From: Actinomycetes bacterium
Lineage (GTDB): Bacteria > Actinomycetota > Acidimicrobiia > Acidimicrobiales > Ilumatobacteraceae
Reading direction: 5' to 3'
Assembly: GCA_021414085.1 (NCBI GenBank)
Contig: JAIOPC010000014.1
Location: 124,001-188,000, forward strand
DNA: 64,000 nucleotides
The translations under genes and the position numbers were made by a program. The notes below the pieces were generated by a model. The model was not told the origin of the DNA. It searched no databases and saw only the letters and a list, made by a program, of their open reading frames with translations. Below, one piece after another: positions 1 through 8,111 of this stretch (positions are counted from its first letter, which is position 1; every line of letters starts with the position of its first letter).

Positions 1-28
1 TCACGCGGCGCCTGATCGAAGGTCGGGT

Positions 29-442
29 ATGAAAAAGCGATTCTGGAATCCGGCGACTCAACGCATCGTGTTTGTCGCCATCGTCACGCTTGGCCTGGTA
101 CTGGGTTTGGTGCTCGGAGTACGCGAGGCCAGTCAGAAGCCGGTGCTGAAGATTGGCGAACCGCGCGTGCGCGTCGAGGGCACCACCGCCACGGTTCAGA
201 TCACGGTGAAGAACACATCCGAGAAAACCGTGTACTGCCCAAGCGTGGGCATTGCTGCAATCGACAGGGATGGTCTCGACCTGGCCAAGAGCGTTGCGCT
301 TCCGGACTTGACCGATGGGCGCTTGGAACCGCGGGCCAGCGCCAACTTCATCGGAACATTGACCGACCTCAGCCAACAAGACATCGACGAGAAACTCGAC
401 GAATACGTCGCGTTCATCATTGACAAGAATCCCTGCGAGTGA
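29..442 (+). CDS. Small membrane-anchored protein of unknown function
   Basis: 137 aa. Residues about 12-30 form one hydrophobic helix with a positive N-terminal flank (MKKR), so the protein is probably an uncleaved membrane anchor facing outward. The remaining roughly 100 residues alternate in a beta-rich way and resemble the small Ig-like FxLYD/DUF4352-type domains (resemblance only). Two cysteines, C70 and C136, could form a disulfide outside the cell. Its stop overlaps the GTG start of the transporter gene by 4 bp (GTGA), so the two are co-translated. I infer an accessory role near the transporter, but no function can be read from the sequence. Confidence 0.7.
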   Translation: MKKRFWNPATQRIVFVAIVTLGLVLGLVLGVREASQKPVLKIGEPRVRVEGTTATVQITVKNTSEKTVYCPSVGIAAIDRDGLDLAKSVALPDLTDGRLEPRASANFIGTLTDLSQQDIDEKLDEYVAFIIDKNPCE

Positions 443-3276
443 CGATGAGCCATTCACTTTTCGCTTTCACCATTCCACTGGTCGACTTCGAAGTACCGCT
501 CAGCATCGTCATCATCGGGCTGATTCGCGGTCTGACCTATGCCCTGCTTGGCATCGGCATCACGCTCGTGTATCGATCCTCGCGGGTCATCAACTTCGCG
601 CACGGTGAGATGGGCGCACTACCCGCGCTGCTGATACCGATCTTCGTGATCAACCTCGGCTGGCCGTACTGGCTTGCGCTCGCACTCGCGCTGTTGGCTT
701 CTGGTGTGCTCGGCGGTGCGTTCGAGTTCAGCATCGTGCGACCGCTACGCAAGGCGTCGCGCCTTACCGTTCTTGTGGCAACCATCGGAGCCGCGCAGTT
801 GCTCTACTTTGCCGGCGCCTTGCTGCCTAAGGGTGGCGGCGACCTGGCGGGCAAGAGTTACCCGACGCCGTTCCACAGCACGATCAAGATCGGCGATCTC
901 ACGCTGACTGCGGGCGACCTCACCATCCTCGTCGCGGTACCGATCCTCACCATCGCGCTTGCGACGTTCCTCGGTACCAGCAAGATCGGCAAGGCCAGTC
1001 GCGCGTCGGCGGAAAACGCGGACGCCGCACGGCTCGCGGGCATTCCAGTCGAACGCGTGTCGTTCACCATTTGGACGATTGCCGGGCTGCTCGCTGGTAT
1101 CTCGGCAATTCTGATTGGTCCGACGCGACCGCTGAGCTTCAGTGCGGCACTCGGCCCGATCCTCATGCTGCGCGCACTTGCATCGTCGATGCTCGGCGGG
1201 CTGCGTGGCTTCTTCGCAGTGTTCGCAGCTGGTCTCGCGATCGGTGTGCTTGAGAACCTCGTGATCTGGAACTTCCCGATTGGCGGCGCGCTCGACATCG
1301 TGTTCCTCGCCGCAATCGCGTTGAGCTTCCTTTTGAAGAAGGGTTTAGGCAGCATCGTCCGCGGGTCCGAGACCAGTTCGTGGTCGCTGGCCGCGGCAGT
1401 GCGCCCACTGTCGCCGCTCGTTGCACGCGCGGCGCGGGTTCGTGGGGCACAGGTGCTGATCGCCGTCACCCTCATCGCGTTGGCGGCCTACCTACCGACC
1501 AAGGTGTCGGCATCCGAGCAGTTCTTCTACGGAGGCATTGCACTCTTCGCGCTGTTTGGGCTTTCGCTCGTTGTGCTGACTGGCTACGCCGGTCAGGTGT
1601 CGATGGGACAGTTCGCGTTTGTCGCCATCGGTGCCGCGTTCGGTGGTCGGCTCTATCAGGCCGGTGTCCCGCAAGGACTCGGCCTCGTACTGGCGACCTT
1701 GATCGGCGGCGCGTTCGCTCTCATCATCGGCATACCTGCGCTGCGGATTCGCGGCCTTTTCCTAGCCGTCATCACGCTCGCGTTTTCGGTGGCCGTCGTT
1801 GGATGGCTGCTGCAGCAGGATTGGCTCAATCGCCGCGGCAGCGATGGCAGCTCGTCGATGTCGATTCCGCGGCCGACGTACTTCGGCATCAGCTTCGAGT
1901 CGGAACTGCGGTACTACTGGATCTGCCTCGCCGGTCTTGTACTCACCGCGCTCTTTGTCTATCGCTTGCGCCACAGCGGTCTCGGCAAGCGCATGATCGC
2001 GGTGCGCGACAACGAGCCCTCGGCTGCGAGTGTCGGCATCTCGCCTGGTGTCACCAAGTTGACCGCTTTCATGATTTCCGGAATGATCGCTGCCTTCGGT
2101 GGCTTCTTGTATGGCGGATTGCTCGTCAACTTCTCGGGCGATCTCGACGGAACGTTTGGGGCATCGCAATCGCTGTCGCTGGTCGTGATGACCGTCTTCG
2201 GCGGTGTCACCACAATTGCCGGAGCGCTTCTTGGCGCGGTGTGGGTGCAAGGCATCCCGCGCATCCTTGGCAAGTCGTGGGGTCTGCTTTCGTCGGGCAT
2301 TGGTGTGCTCGCCGTTCTGCTTGTGCTTCCCGGCGGGCTTTCATCGCTGATCTTTAAGACTCGTGATCGGATTGTCGAGGCCGCGATCGCGAAAGGCTGG
2401 GTCAAGCCGAAGGTTGCTCCCGTTCCCGAGGCTGTCGACCGGCCGGTTCGCGAACGCACGAGAGCGGCCGACGCGGTACCGCTAGTGGCCGAAGGCATCT
2501 GCGTTTCATACGGTGGCGTGATCGCGCTGCTCGACGTGTCGATCACCGTTGGCACCAACGAGATCGTTGGAATCATGGGGCCAAACGGTGCTGGTAAGAC
2601 AACACTGTTCGACGTCTTGTCGGGTCAGCAGCGCCCGACTTCCGGCCGCGTCGTCCTTGATGGCCGCGACATCTCTACCGCTTCGCCACAGCGTCGCGCC
2701 AAGCGCGGGCTCGGCCGATCGTTCCAGCAGGCTCGACTGTTCGAGGACATGCGACTTCTCGACGCGGTCAACATGTCGCTCGAACGCGAGGCGCGCACCA
2801 ACACCGTCAGCGCCATTCTGGGTACGCCATGGGCGCGTCGCCGCGAACGCCTGCGCAACAAGACCGCGTTGTCGATCCTCGGGTCGCTCGACATGCAGGA
2901 CTATGCCCATCACCAGATCGGCGATCTGTCGACGGGCAGTCGCCGGTTGGCCGAGCTTGCTTGTGCATCCGCGATCGGGGCACACGTCATCTTGCTGGAC
3001 GAACCGACCGCCGGCCTCACACCGCAAGAAGTCACGGCATTCATTCGAATCGCCACGCGGCTTCGCGAAGAACTTGCGGTCACTGTCGTTGTGATCGATC
3101 ACGACGTGCCGATGATGCGCTCGCTCGTCGATCGCCTTTATGTGCTTGAAGCAGGTGTGTTGATCGCGCACGGCCCGCCGTCAATTCTCGATACCGACGA
3201 AGCAGTTATCGCCGCTTACATGGGGTCGGCTCGCGGCGCGACCTTGTCGAAGGATGGAACGAACCGCCCGACATGA
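439..3276 (+). CDS. Fused branched-chain amino acid type ABC transporter: LivH-LivM-LivG in one chain
   Basis: 945 aa. Residues about 10-295 are a LivH-type permease. Residues about 340-630 are a LivM-type permease (GQVSMGQFAFVAIGAA and the ...RMIAVRDNEPSAA region). Residues about 680-930 are a LivG-type ATPase with Walker A GPNGAGKT near residue 714, an LSTGSRRLAEL signature and Walker B VILLDEPTAGL near 850. These are normally three separate polypeptides of HAAT-family importers for amino acids, amides, ureas and related carboxylates. No LivF-type second ATPase lies in the window; it may lie upstream or the LivG half may homodimerise. The GTG at 439 overlaps the previous stop; ATG 445 is an alternative start. 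The likely partners are the substrate-binding lipoproteins at 5769 and 28425. Confidence 0.93.
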   Translation: MTMSHSLFAFTIPLVDFEVPLSIVIIGLIRGLTYALLGIGITLVYRSSRVINFAHGEMGALPALLIPIFVINLGWPYWLALALALLASGVLGGAFEFSIVRPLRKASRLTVLVATIGAAQLLYFAGALLPKGGGDLAGKSYPTPFHSTIKIGDLTLTAGDLTILVAVPILTIALATFLGTSKIGKASRASAENADAARLAGIPVERVSFTIWTIAGLLAGISAILIGPTRPLSFSAALGPILMLRALASSMLGGLRGFFAVFAAGLAIGVLENLVIWNFPIGGALDIVFLAAIALSFLLKKGLGSIVRGSETSSWSLAAAVRPLSPLVARAARVRGAQVLIAVTLIALAAYLPTKVSASEQFFYGGIALFALFGLSLVVLTGYAGQVSMGQFAFVAIGAAFGGRLYQAGVPQGLGLVLATLIGGAFALIIGIPALRIRGLFLAVITLAFSVAVVGWLLQQDWLNRRGSDGSSSMSIPRPTYFGISFESELRYYWICLAGLVLTALFVYRLRHSGLGKRMIAVRDNEPSAASVGISPGVTKLTAFMISGMIAAFGGFLYGGLLVNFSGDLDGTFGASQSLSLVVMTVFGGVTTIAGALLGAVWVQGIPRILGKSWGLLSSGIGVLAVLLVLPGGLSSLIFKTRDRIVEAAIAKGWVKPKVAPVPEAVDRPVRERTRAADAVPLVAEGICVSYGGVIALLDVSITVGTNEIVGIMGPNGAGKTTLFDVLSGQQRPTSGRVVLDGRDISTASPQRRAKRGLGRSFQQARLFEDMRLLDAVNMSLEREARTNTVSAILGTPWARRRERLRNKTALSILGSLDMQDYAHHQIGDLSTGSRRLAELACASAIGAHVILLDEPTAGLTPQEVTAFIRIATRLREELAVTVVVIDHDVPMMRSLVDRLYVLEAGVLIAHGPPSILDTDEAVIAAYMGSARGATLSKDGTNRPT

Positions 3277-4148
3277 GCGAGTCGTTTGCGTTTGTCGACG
3301 CACACGTTCATCTCTGGGATCACTCGATCGCCGGCCTGCGCTGGCGCTACCTCGAGGCCGATTTCGATCATCCGCGTCTGCGCGGCATGCACCGACTTGA
3401 TGCGCCTGCGTTCACAGAAATCGAGTTGAGCGCACAGGCGGGGCCCTACACACCCGACAAGATCGTTTTCGTGCAGTCCTGCGAAGAGGACGTGCCTGGT
3501 TTAGAGAGCGCATGGGTGCAATCACTTGCCGACTCGCGCGATGCGGTGCACGCGATCATCGCCCGGGCGCGGGTTGCGGAGCCCGGCCTCGCAGCGGTGC
3601 TCGCAGCCAATAGTGGGCATCGGCTGTACCGCGGGGTTCGCGACATGGCGTCGCCGCTGACGATTGGCACGCCAGAGTTCACGGCCGGCTTTCACACGAT
3701 CGCCGATTCCGGCGCATCGCTGGAAATGCTGGTGCCCTACGCGAAGTACGACGACGTGTGCGCGCTGGCGGATGCGCGGCCGGAGATGCAGATCGTGCTT
3801 GGCCATGCCGGCCTGGCAGAGCACAGCGACGACGACTACTACCAAGCGTGGTCGCAGCGGCTGCAAGTTTTCGCGACGCGATCAAACGTGACGGTGAAGA
3901 TCTCGGCGCTGGCTAGTGGCAGGGACCCCGATTGGAGCGTCGCCAGCATCAAGCCGTGGATTCGACACTGCGTGGATGTGTTTGGTCCAGAGCGCGCGAT
4001 GTTTGGCACCAACTGGCCGATCGATCGGCTGTTTGGCACGTACGAGCGTCTGATCGACGCGTACCGCGAGTGCACCGACGACCTCACCGCGCAGGAGCGT
4101 GATGCGCTATTCGTCGGTACGGCGACGAAGATCTACCAGATTAAATAG
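3273..4148 (+). CDS. Amidohydrolase, COG3618 (TIM-barrel metal-dependent hydrolase)
   Basis: 291 aa, ATG overlapping the transporter stop by 4 bp (ATGA). The N-terminal DAHVHLWD carries the HxH metal-binding pair of the amidohydrolase-2 superfamily. A later GHAGLAEH and the C-terminal GTNWPIDRLFG complete the family pattern seen in lactonase/dicarboxylate-lactone hydrolases such as L-fuconolactonase and 2-pyrone-4,6-dicarboxylate lactonase. It should hydrolyse a lactone or cyclic amide in the cytosol. Its tight coupling to the permease suggests the imported substrate, or an early metabolite of it, is a ring compound opened by hydrolysis. The exact substrate cannot be read. Confidence 0.85.
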   Translation: MSESFAFVDAHVHLWDHSIAGLRWRYLEADFDHPRLRGMHRLDAPAFTEIELSAQAGPYTPDKIVFVQSCEEDVPGLESAWVQSLADSRDAVHAIIARARVAEPGLAAVLAANSGHRLYRGVRDMASPLTIGTPEFTAGFHTIADSGASLEMLVPYAKYDDVCALADARPEMQIVLGHAGLAEHSDDDYYQAWSQRLQVFATRSNVTVKISALASGRDPDWSVASIKPWIRHCVDVFGPERAMFGTNWPIDRLFGTYERLIDAYRECTDDLTAQERDALFVGTATKIYQIK

Positions 4149-4157
4149 GAGATTGTG

Positions 4158-4907
4158 ATGGCACAACGCACCGGATTTGTCGACGGGTGGGCGGTCACTC
4201 GTCTCCACAACGCGATGACGATCATCGAAGTCGACGATGCCAAGATCCTCACCGACCCGTGGTTCGTCGACAGCCGTGCCTTCGTTGGCCGTTCACCAAT
4301 TGGTGTCGACGAGCTTCCCGAGTTGACCGCAATCATTGGTTGTCATTGGGTGAAGGATCATTGGGGTATGGCCGAGATGCAGGCCTACCCGCACAAGAAC
4401 ACGCCCATGTTCGTCAGCGCTCCCAACATGGAACAGTCGGCGCGCAAAGTCGGGTTCACCAACGTCGAGGTGCTCGAATGGGGCGCCCAACGGAAGCTCA
4501 CCGACACCGTCACGTTGCACGCCATCGAGGAGCACATCGGGCGCGGACGACAGACCAACAACTACGGCATCGTTGGCTCGCACGCCCGCGTCTTCTTCGG
4601 TGGCGAGGTATGCGACCTCGCTGCTATCCGTCGCTGTGGTGAGGCGAACGCACCGTTCGACGTTGCGATTGGTCCCGTCAACGGCGTGCATCTGATGGGC
4701 CGGCAGTTGACCGCGACGGCTGCGCAAATGTTGGAGGCCACGCGCCTGTTGCACGCGCCAAAGCTGTTGCCGGTGCACGACGAGCACAAGCCGTTCGGGC
4801 CGTTGCTCAAGGTCGCATCATCGATTCGCGATCTCGACGGTGTCGAACACAACGACGTCGAGATCATCGAGCTCGGCCTCGGCCAGCGCTACGAGAAGGT
4901 GTCGTAG
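4158..4907 (+). CDS. Metallo-beta-lactamase-fold hydrolase, UlaG-like, atypical metal motif
   Basis: 249 aa from ATG 4158, which has AGGAG at 4147-4151 six bases upstream; the GTG at 4155 is too close. The fold matches UlaG-like MBL proteins: N-terminal beta-sandwich strand (ILTDPW), metal motif, then GSHARVFFGGEV, IGPVNG and LLPVHDEH. The usual HxHxDH metal motif is H63-W-V-K-D67-H68, so the second histidine is missing. A paralogue at 19904-20647 shares the same substitution (HWAQDH), so it is conserved rather than a sequencing error. Probably a hydrolase/lactonase in the same operon as the transporter and amidohydrolase; substrate unknown. Confidence 0.85.
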   Translation: MAQRTGFVDGWAVTRLHNAMTIIEVDDAKILTDPWFVDSRAFVGRSPIGVDELPELTAIIGCHWVKDHWGMAEMQAYPHKNTPMFVSAPNMEQSARKVGFTNVEVLEWGAQRKLTDTVTLHAIEEHIGRGRQTNNYGIVGSHARVFFGGEVCDLAAIRRCGEANAPFDVAIGPVNGVHLMGRQLTATAAQMLEATRLLHAPKLLPVHDEHKPFGPLLKVASSIRDLDGVEHNDVEIIELGLGQRYEKVS

Positions 4908-5203
4908 TGCAACTCGTCTACTTCGAAACCACTCGTGCCGATCACGATCAAGACGACGTGCACTCGAAGGTCACCGCCGACATGAAAGTGCTCGCCGAAT
5001 CGATCGACGGGTTCGTCCTCTGGCGCGACGTCAACGAAGACCTCTTCTATTGGGGGGTCGTGGTGTTCGAGACGGAAGCCGGAGCGATCGCCTGGCGAGA
5101 CCACCCAGATCACGCCCGCATCCATCAGCAATCGCGGGGCAAGTTGTACGTGGCCTTCAAGACGCAGGCCTACGACAGTGTTCGCACCAACAGCTACGGC
5201 TGA
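4907..5203 (+). CDS. Antibiotic biosynthesis monooxygenase-like (dimeric alpha/beta barrel) small protein
   Basis: 98 aa, GTG start sharing one base with the preceding stop (TAGTG), so translationally coupled. The layout of strand (QLVYFETTRAD), helix (KVLAESIDGFVLWRDV), strands (LFYWGVVVFET) and helix (IAWRDHPDHARIHQQS) is that of the ABM/EthD-like ferredoxin fold. Such proteins work as cofactor-free monooxygenases, isomerases or ligand binders for small aromatic or polyketide-like compounds. It ends the operon begun at 29 and converges on a GNAT gene only 3 bp away. Confidence 0.65.
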   Translation: MQLVYFETTRADHDQDDVHSKVTADMKVLAESIDGFVLWRDVNEDLFYWGVVVFETEAGAIAWRDHPDHARIHQQSRGKLYVAFKTQAYDSVRTNSYG

Positions 5204-5206
5204 CGA

Positions 5207-5695
5207 TCAGCCCGGGAATGCGCGGCGCATGAGCGCGAACTTGTTGCCGTCGAACATCGACTCGGCCAACGTTACGAATCCGCGAGAGTTGTGGAAACCA
5301 ACCGAGTGCGTGTTGGGCGGGTCGATGCGCACCAGCGACGTCAGCGTCGTCTCGCCCGACTCCTCGATGCGCCGATCGAGTTCGTTGTACAAGGCGAGTC
5401 CAAGCCCGAAGCCGGAGAAGCTCATGTCGAATACAACACGGTCGATGTGCAAACCACTTCCGGAAGTGTTGATGGCCCACGACGCCCGATCCGACAGATA
5501 GCCGCACGTCTCGTCGATGATGAGGCAAAAGCCGACAACGGAACCTTCCGGTTCGACAGCAACGAGTGCGATTCTGCTGTCGGCCAACACGCTTCCGAGG
5601 TCGGCGATCGATATCGCGTCGACGTCTTTGAGGTTCATCTGATTGATCGCAAACGCGCGATCAAGATCTGCGGGCAACATCTCCCGGATCGTCAT
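5207..5695 (-). CDS. GNAT family N-acetyltransferase
   Basis: 162 aa starting at ATG 5695. The open frame extends further upstream, but that part is low-complexity antisense of the next gene. The N-terminal MTIREMLPADLDRAFAINQ is a classic GNAT beginning. The central strand (VVFDMSFSGFGLGLALYNEL) carries a degenerate acetyl-CoA pyrophosphate loop (R/Q-x-x-G-x-G/A region), followed by VGFHNSRGFV, the typical beta5-beta6 region. It probably acetylates an amine on a small molecule or protein. Divergent from the substrate-binding protein at 5769; 73 bp separate the starts, and that gap holds regulon site 1. Confidence 0.85.
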   Translation of the reverse strand: MTIREMLPADLDRAFAINQMNLKDVDAISIADLGSVLADSRIALVAVEPEGSVVGFCLIIDETCGYLSDRASWAINTSGSGLHIDRVVFDMSFSGFGLGLALYNELDRRIEESGETTLTSLVRIDPPNTHSVGFHNSRGFVTLAESMFDGNKFALMRRAFPG

Positions 5696-5730
5696 TGCGG
5701 TGCTCCGGTCTTGGTCTGGGCGGCTGGGCT

Positions 5731-5746
5731 TTAGAGTACACTCAAT
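5731..5746 (+). promoter_or_regulatory. Regulon site 1: near-palindromic operator over the -10 of the substrate-binding protein
   Basis: TTAGAGTACACTCAAT. The inner 10 bases GAGT-AC-ACTC form perfect arms. The hexamer TACACT (5737-5742) can serve as the -10, putting transcription start near 5749, just ahead of the GGGGGAG ribosome site. Four similar sites occur at 10415, 13790, 22972 and 28444. A repressor bound here would block the polymerase. No protein has been matched to the motif. Confidence 0.6.
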
Positions 5747-5768
5747 ACAACTTCGAAGGGGGAGACCG

Positions 5769-7067
5769 ATGCGCAAGTTCAAAGCAGTTGGGCTCGTTGC
5801 AATCGCTGCGCTCATCGCGGTGGCGTGCTCGGACGACAAGTCCACCACCGACACGACGACCGCGGTAGACGGCACCGACGGCACCGACACCACCGTCGCC
5901 GGCGGCGAGGTGCAGGTCATCAAGATTGGTTACGCATTCCCCGACCTTGCGGCCTTCGCCGTGCTCAACAAGTCGTTCGCGATCGGCGACCCGCAACTGC
6001 AGGCCGAAGCAGTGATCGATAGCTGGCGCCGCGATGGCCTTCTGCCCGAAGGCATCGACATCGAGTTGGTCGCCGCTCCGTACAACATCGTCGAGCCGGC
6101 AGCAAAGCTTGGGGTGTGCACTTCGCTCGCCCAGGACGAGCAAGTGTTTGCAGTGGTGGCCGGCATCAGCTTCACCGAGGGTGCCGAGTGTCTGGCGACT
6201 CGCTACCAGACTCCCATCATCGACACCGACGGCGCCGAGCCGACGGTCTACTCGCGCGGCGCGCCGTGGTTCTTCACGTTGCGCCCCGATCACGTCAGGC
6301 AGTTCGTGAACTACGGCTACTGGGCGATCGATTCGGGCGAGCTGGATGGCAAGCGCGTGGGTATGTACTTCGAGACCAAGATCATCGAAGGCGTGGAAGC
6401 AATGCGCGCCTTGTTCGAAGAGCAGGGCGTCAACTTGGTGTCAGTCACGGAGACATCCGGGATTGGCATTGGCGGGGCCGAAGATCCGTTGTCGATCGAG
6501 CGCTTCATCGCGGACGATGTCGAGGTCGCGCTTCCCCTCGTCGGTGGCTCCAGCGCAGCCAACATGTACGGCTTCGCTAAGGGCCAGGACTACCGCCCGG
6601 TGTGGCTCGACATGGACTACTCCGAGCACACCACCGATGTCGCGGCGAAGACCAACCCGCCCGAGCAGTACGACGGCACGCTGGCGATGACGGTGACACG
6701 AGTCGGCGAACGCGCCAGCGGAATCCAGAACCCTGGTGCCGAAGCATGCCTGGCGAACTACGAGCGCTACGCGGCGGTGGAGATTGAGCGCGAAGGAATC
6801 GAGACCGGCGAATACAGCAGCATTCTGCGCACGTGCGACTTGTTTGCGGTTCTGTTGGCTGGGCTGACGGGCGCCGCCGACGACCTCACGAAAGAGAACT
6901 TCGTCACGGCGCTAGAGAACGCCGGCACGATCGAGCTAGTCGGCAGCGGCAACGGCTCGTTCGATGCGTTCGATCACTCGTTCATTGATGAGTACCGCAC
7001 TGTTCAATGGGATGCGGATTGCCCGTGCTGGAAGGCCATCTCTGACTTCGCCCCGATGCGGACGTAA
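5769..7067 (+). CDS. ABC transporter substrate-binding lipoprotein (Peripla_BP_6 / branched-chain amino acid type)
   Basis: 432 aa from ATG 5769 with a strong GAAGGGGGAG site at 5755-5764. The signal peptide MRKFKAVGLVAIAALIAVAC ends at a lipobox cysteine, followed by an acidic/threonine-rich linker, so it is a membrane-tethered extracellular binding protein. The body has the two-lobed type I periplasmic-binding fold (KIGYAFPDLAAFAVLNKSF; later VAGISFTEGAECL and HVRQFVNYGYW). It should feed the LivHMG fusion. A paralogue of similar length and order lies at 27097-28425, and both have the same operator type. Despite the family name, the catabolic neighbourhood suggests a ligand other than an amino acid. 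Confidence 0.9.
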   Translation: MRKFKAVGLVAIAALIAVACSDDKSTTDTTTAVDGTDGTDTTVAGGEVQVIKIGYAFPDLAAFAVLNKSFAIGDPQLQAEAVIDSWRRDGLLPEGIDIELVAAPYNIVEPAAKLGVCTSLAQDEQVFAVVAGISFTEGAECLATRYQTPIIDTDGAEPTVYSRGAPWFFTLRPDHVRQFVNYGYWAIDSGELDGKRVGMYFETKIIEGVEAMRALFEEQGVNLVSVTETSGIGIGGAEDPLSIERFIADDVEVALPLVGGSSAANMYGFAKGQDYRPVWLDMDYSEHTTDVAAKTNPPEQYDGTLAMTVTRVGERASGIQNPGAEACLANYERYAAVEIEREGIETGEYSSILRTCDLFAVLLAGLTGAADDLTKENFVTALENAGTIELVGSGNGSFDAFDHSFIDEYRTVQWDADCPCWKAISDFAPMRT

Positions 7068-7118
7068 TGCAGCGCACGGGCGCGCACGGTCAGCTCTAAC
7101 CGGTAAAGATCACTGCGC

Positions 7119-8111
7119 ATGAAATTCTGTGTTGTTGGTGCTGGCGCGATTGGCGGCCTGATGGCCGCTCGCTTGAGCGCAAGTGGGCACGACGTGCACG
7201 TTGTCGCGCGCGGCGAGACACTCGCTGCGATTCGTGAAGGTGGCCTGACGGTGACGTTCGCCGACGGGTCGCCCACGATTCGCGCCGACGTCAACGTCGC
7301 GGAAAACTTCGACGCCGGACTTGATTTCGATGTGGTGATCCTCGCGGTCAAGGCCCATCAGGTCGCTGGCCTGGCTAGCCAGGTTTCGGCGTTGTGTGCG
7401 CGCGACACCGTCGTGGTCCCGGTGCAGAACGGCATTCCGTGGTGGTTCTTTCAACGTTTCTCCGGACCACATGCGGGCTATAACCTGCGCACGCTGGACC
7501 CCGACGGCAAGATCGCACAAGCGATTCCCGCCGAGCGAGTGGTTGCCGGCATCGCCTACCCGGCGGCCGAACGAACCGCGGCCAATGTGATTCATCACGT
7601 GGAAGGCGATCGCATGCCGGTCGGCGAGCTTGACGGCTCGAAATCGGATCGCGCCACGGCGATCGCGCAAGCGTTCAGCTCGGCTGGCTTCAAATCGCGG
7701 GTGCTCACCGACATCCGCTCTCACCTGTGGATCAAGGCCTGGGGGAATCTTGCGTTCAACCCGATCAGCGCGCTCACCGGCGCGACGCTCGGCGAGATCT
7801 GTGCGGACACGAACACTCGGGGACTGGCAACGAGCATGATGCGTGAGGCAACCGCAATTGCAGAAGCGCTCGACGTTCGGGTGTTGCTCTCCGTCGAGCA
7901 GCGCATCAACGGAGCCGAACAGGTCGGTGACCACAAGACATCGATGCTGCAGGACCGCGAGGAGGGGCGCAGCATGGAAGTCGGCCCGCTGATTGGTGCC
8001 TTCGTCGAATTGGGCGAACTCACCGGCGTGAGTACGCCTGCGATCGACGCCGTCTATGCGTTGATCAATCAGCTGAACCAACGACTAGATCTGGAGCGGA
8101 CTGCACAATGA
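7119..8111 (+). CDS. Ketopantoate reductase family (ApbA/PanE) NAD(P)H-dependent oxidoreductase
   Basis: 330 aa. The N-terminal Rossmann motif GAGAIGG and the ARG dinucleotide-phosphate segment (HVVARGETL) suit NADPH binding. The C-terminal helical domain has the conserved lysine/asparagine stretch around SHLWIKAWGNLAFNPISALTG. PanE reduces 2-dehydropantoate to pantoate, but actinobacteria carry several paralogues acting on other 2-oxo acids. This one overlaps a CoA ligase by 4 bp (ATGA) and leads a catabolic operon, so a degradative 2-oxo/hydroxy acid step is at least as likely as pantothenate synthesis. Confidence 0.85.
   Translation: MKFCVVGAGAIGGLMAARLSASGHDVHVVARGETLAAIREGGLTVTFADGSPTIRADVNVAENFDAGLDFDVVILAVKAHQVAGLASQVSALCARDTVVVPVQNGIPWWFFQRFSGPHAGYNLRTLDPDGKIAQAIPAERVVAGIAYPAAERTAANVIHHVEGDRMPVGELDGSKSDRATAIAQAFSSAGFKSRVLTDIRSHLWIKAWGNLAFNPISALTGATLGEICADTNTRGLATSMMREATAIAEALDVRVLLSVEQRINGAEQVGDHKTSMLQDREEGRSMEVGPLIGAFVELGELTGVSTPAIDAVYALINQLNQRLDLERTAQ

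Noticed and set aside
1-28. 3' end of an upstream gene
   Set aside because: A TGA in one frame at 13-15 is suggestive but too short to support a call.
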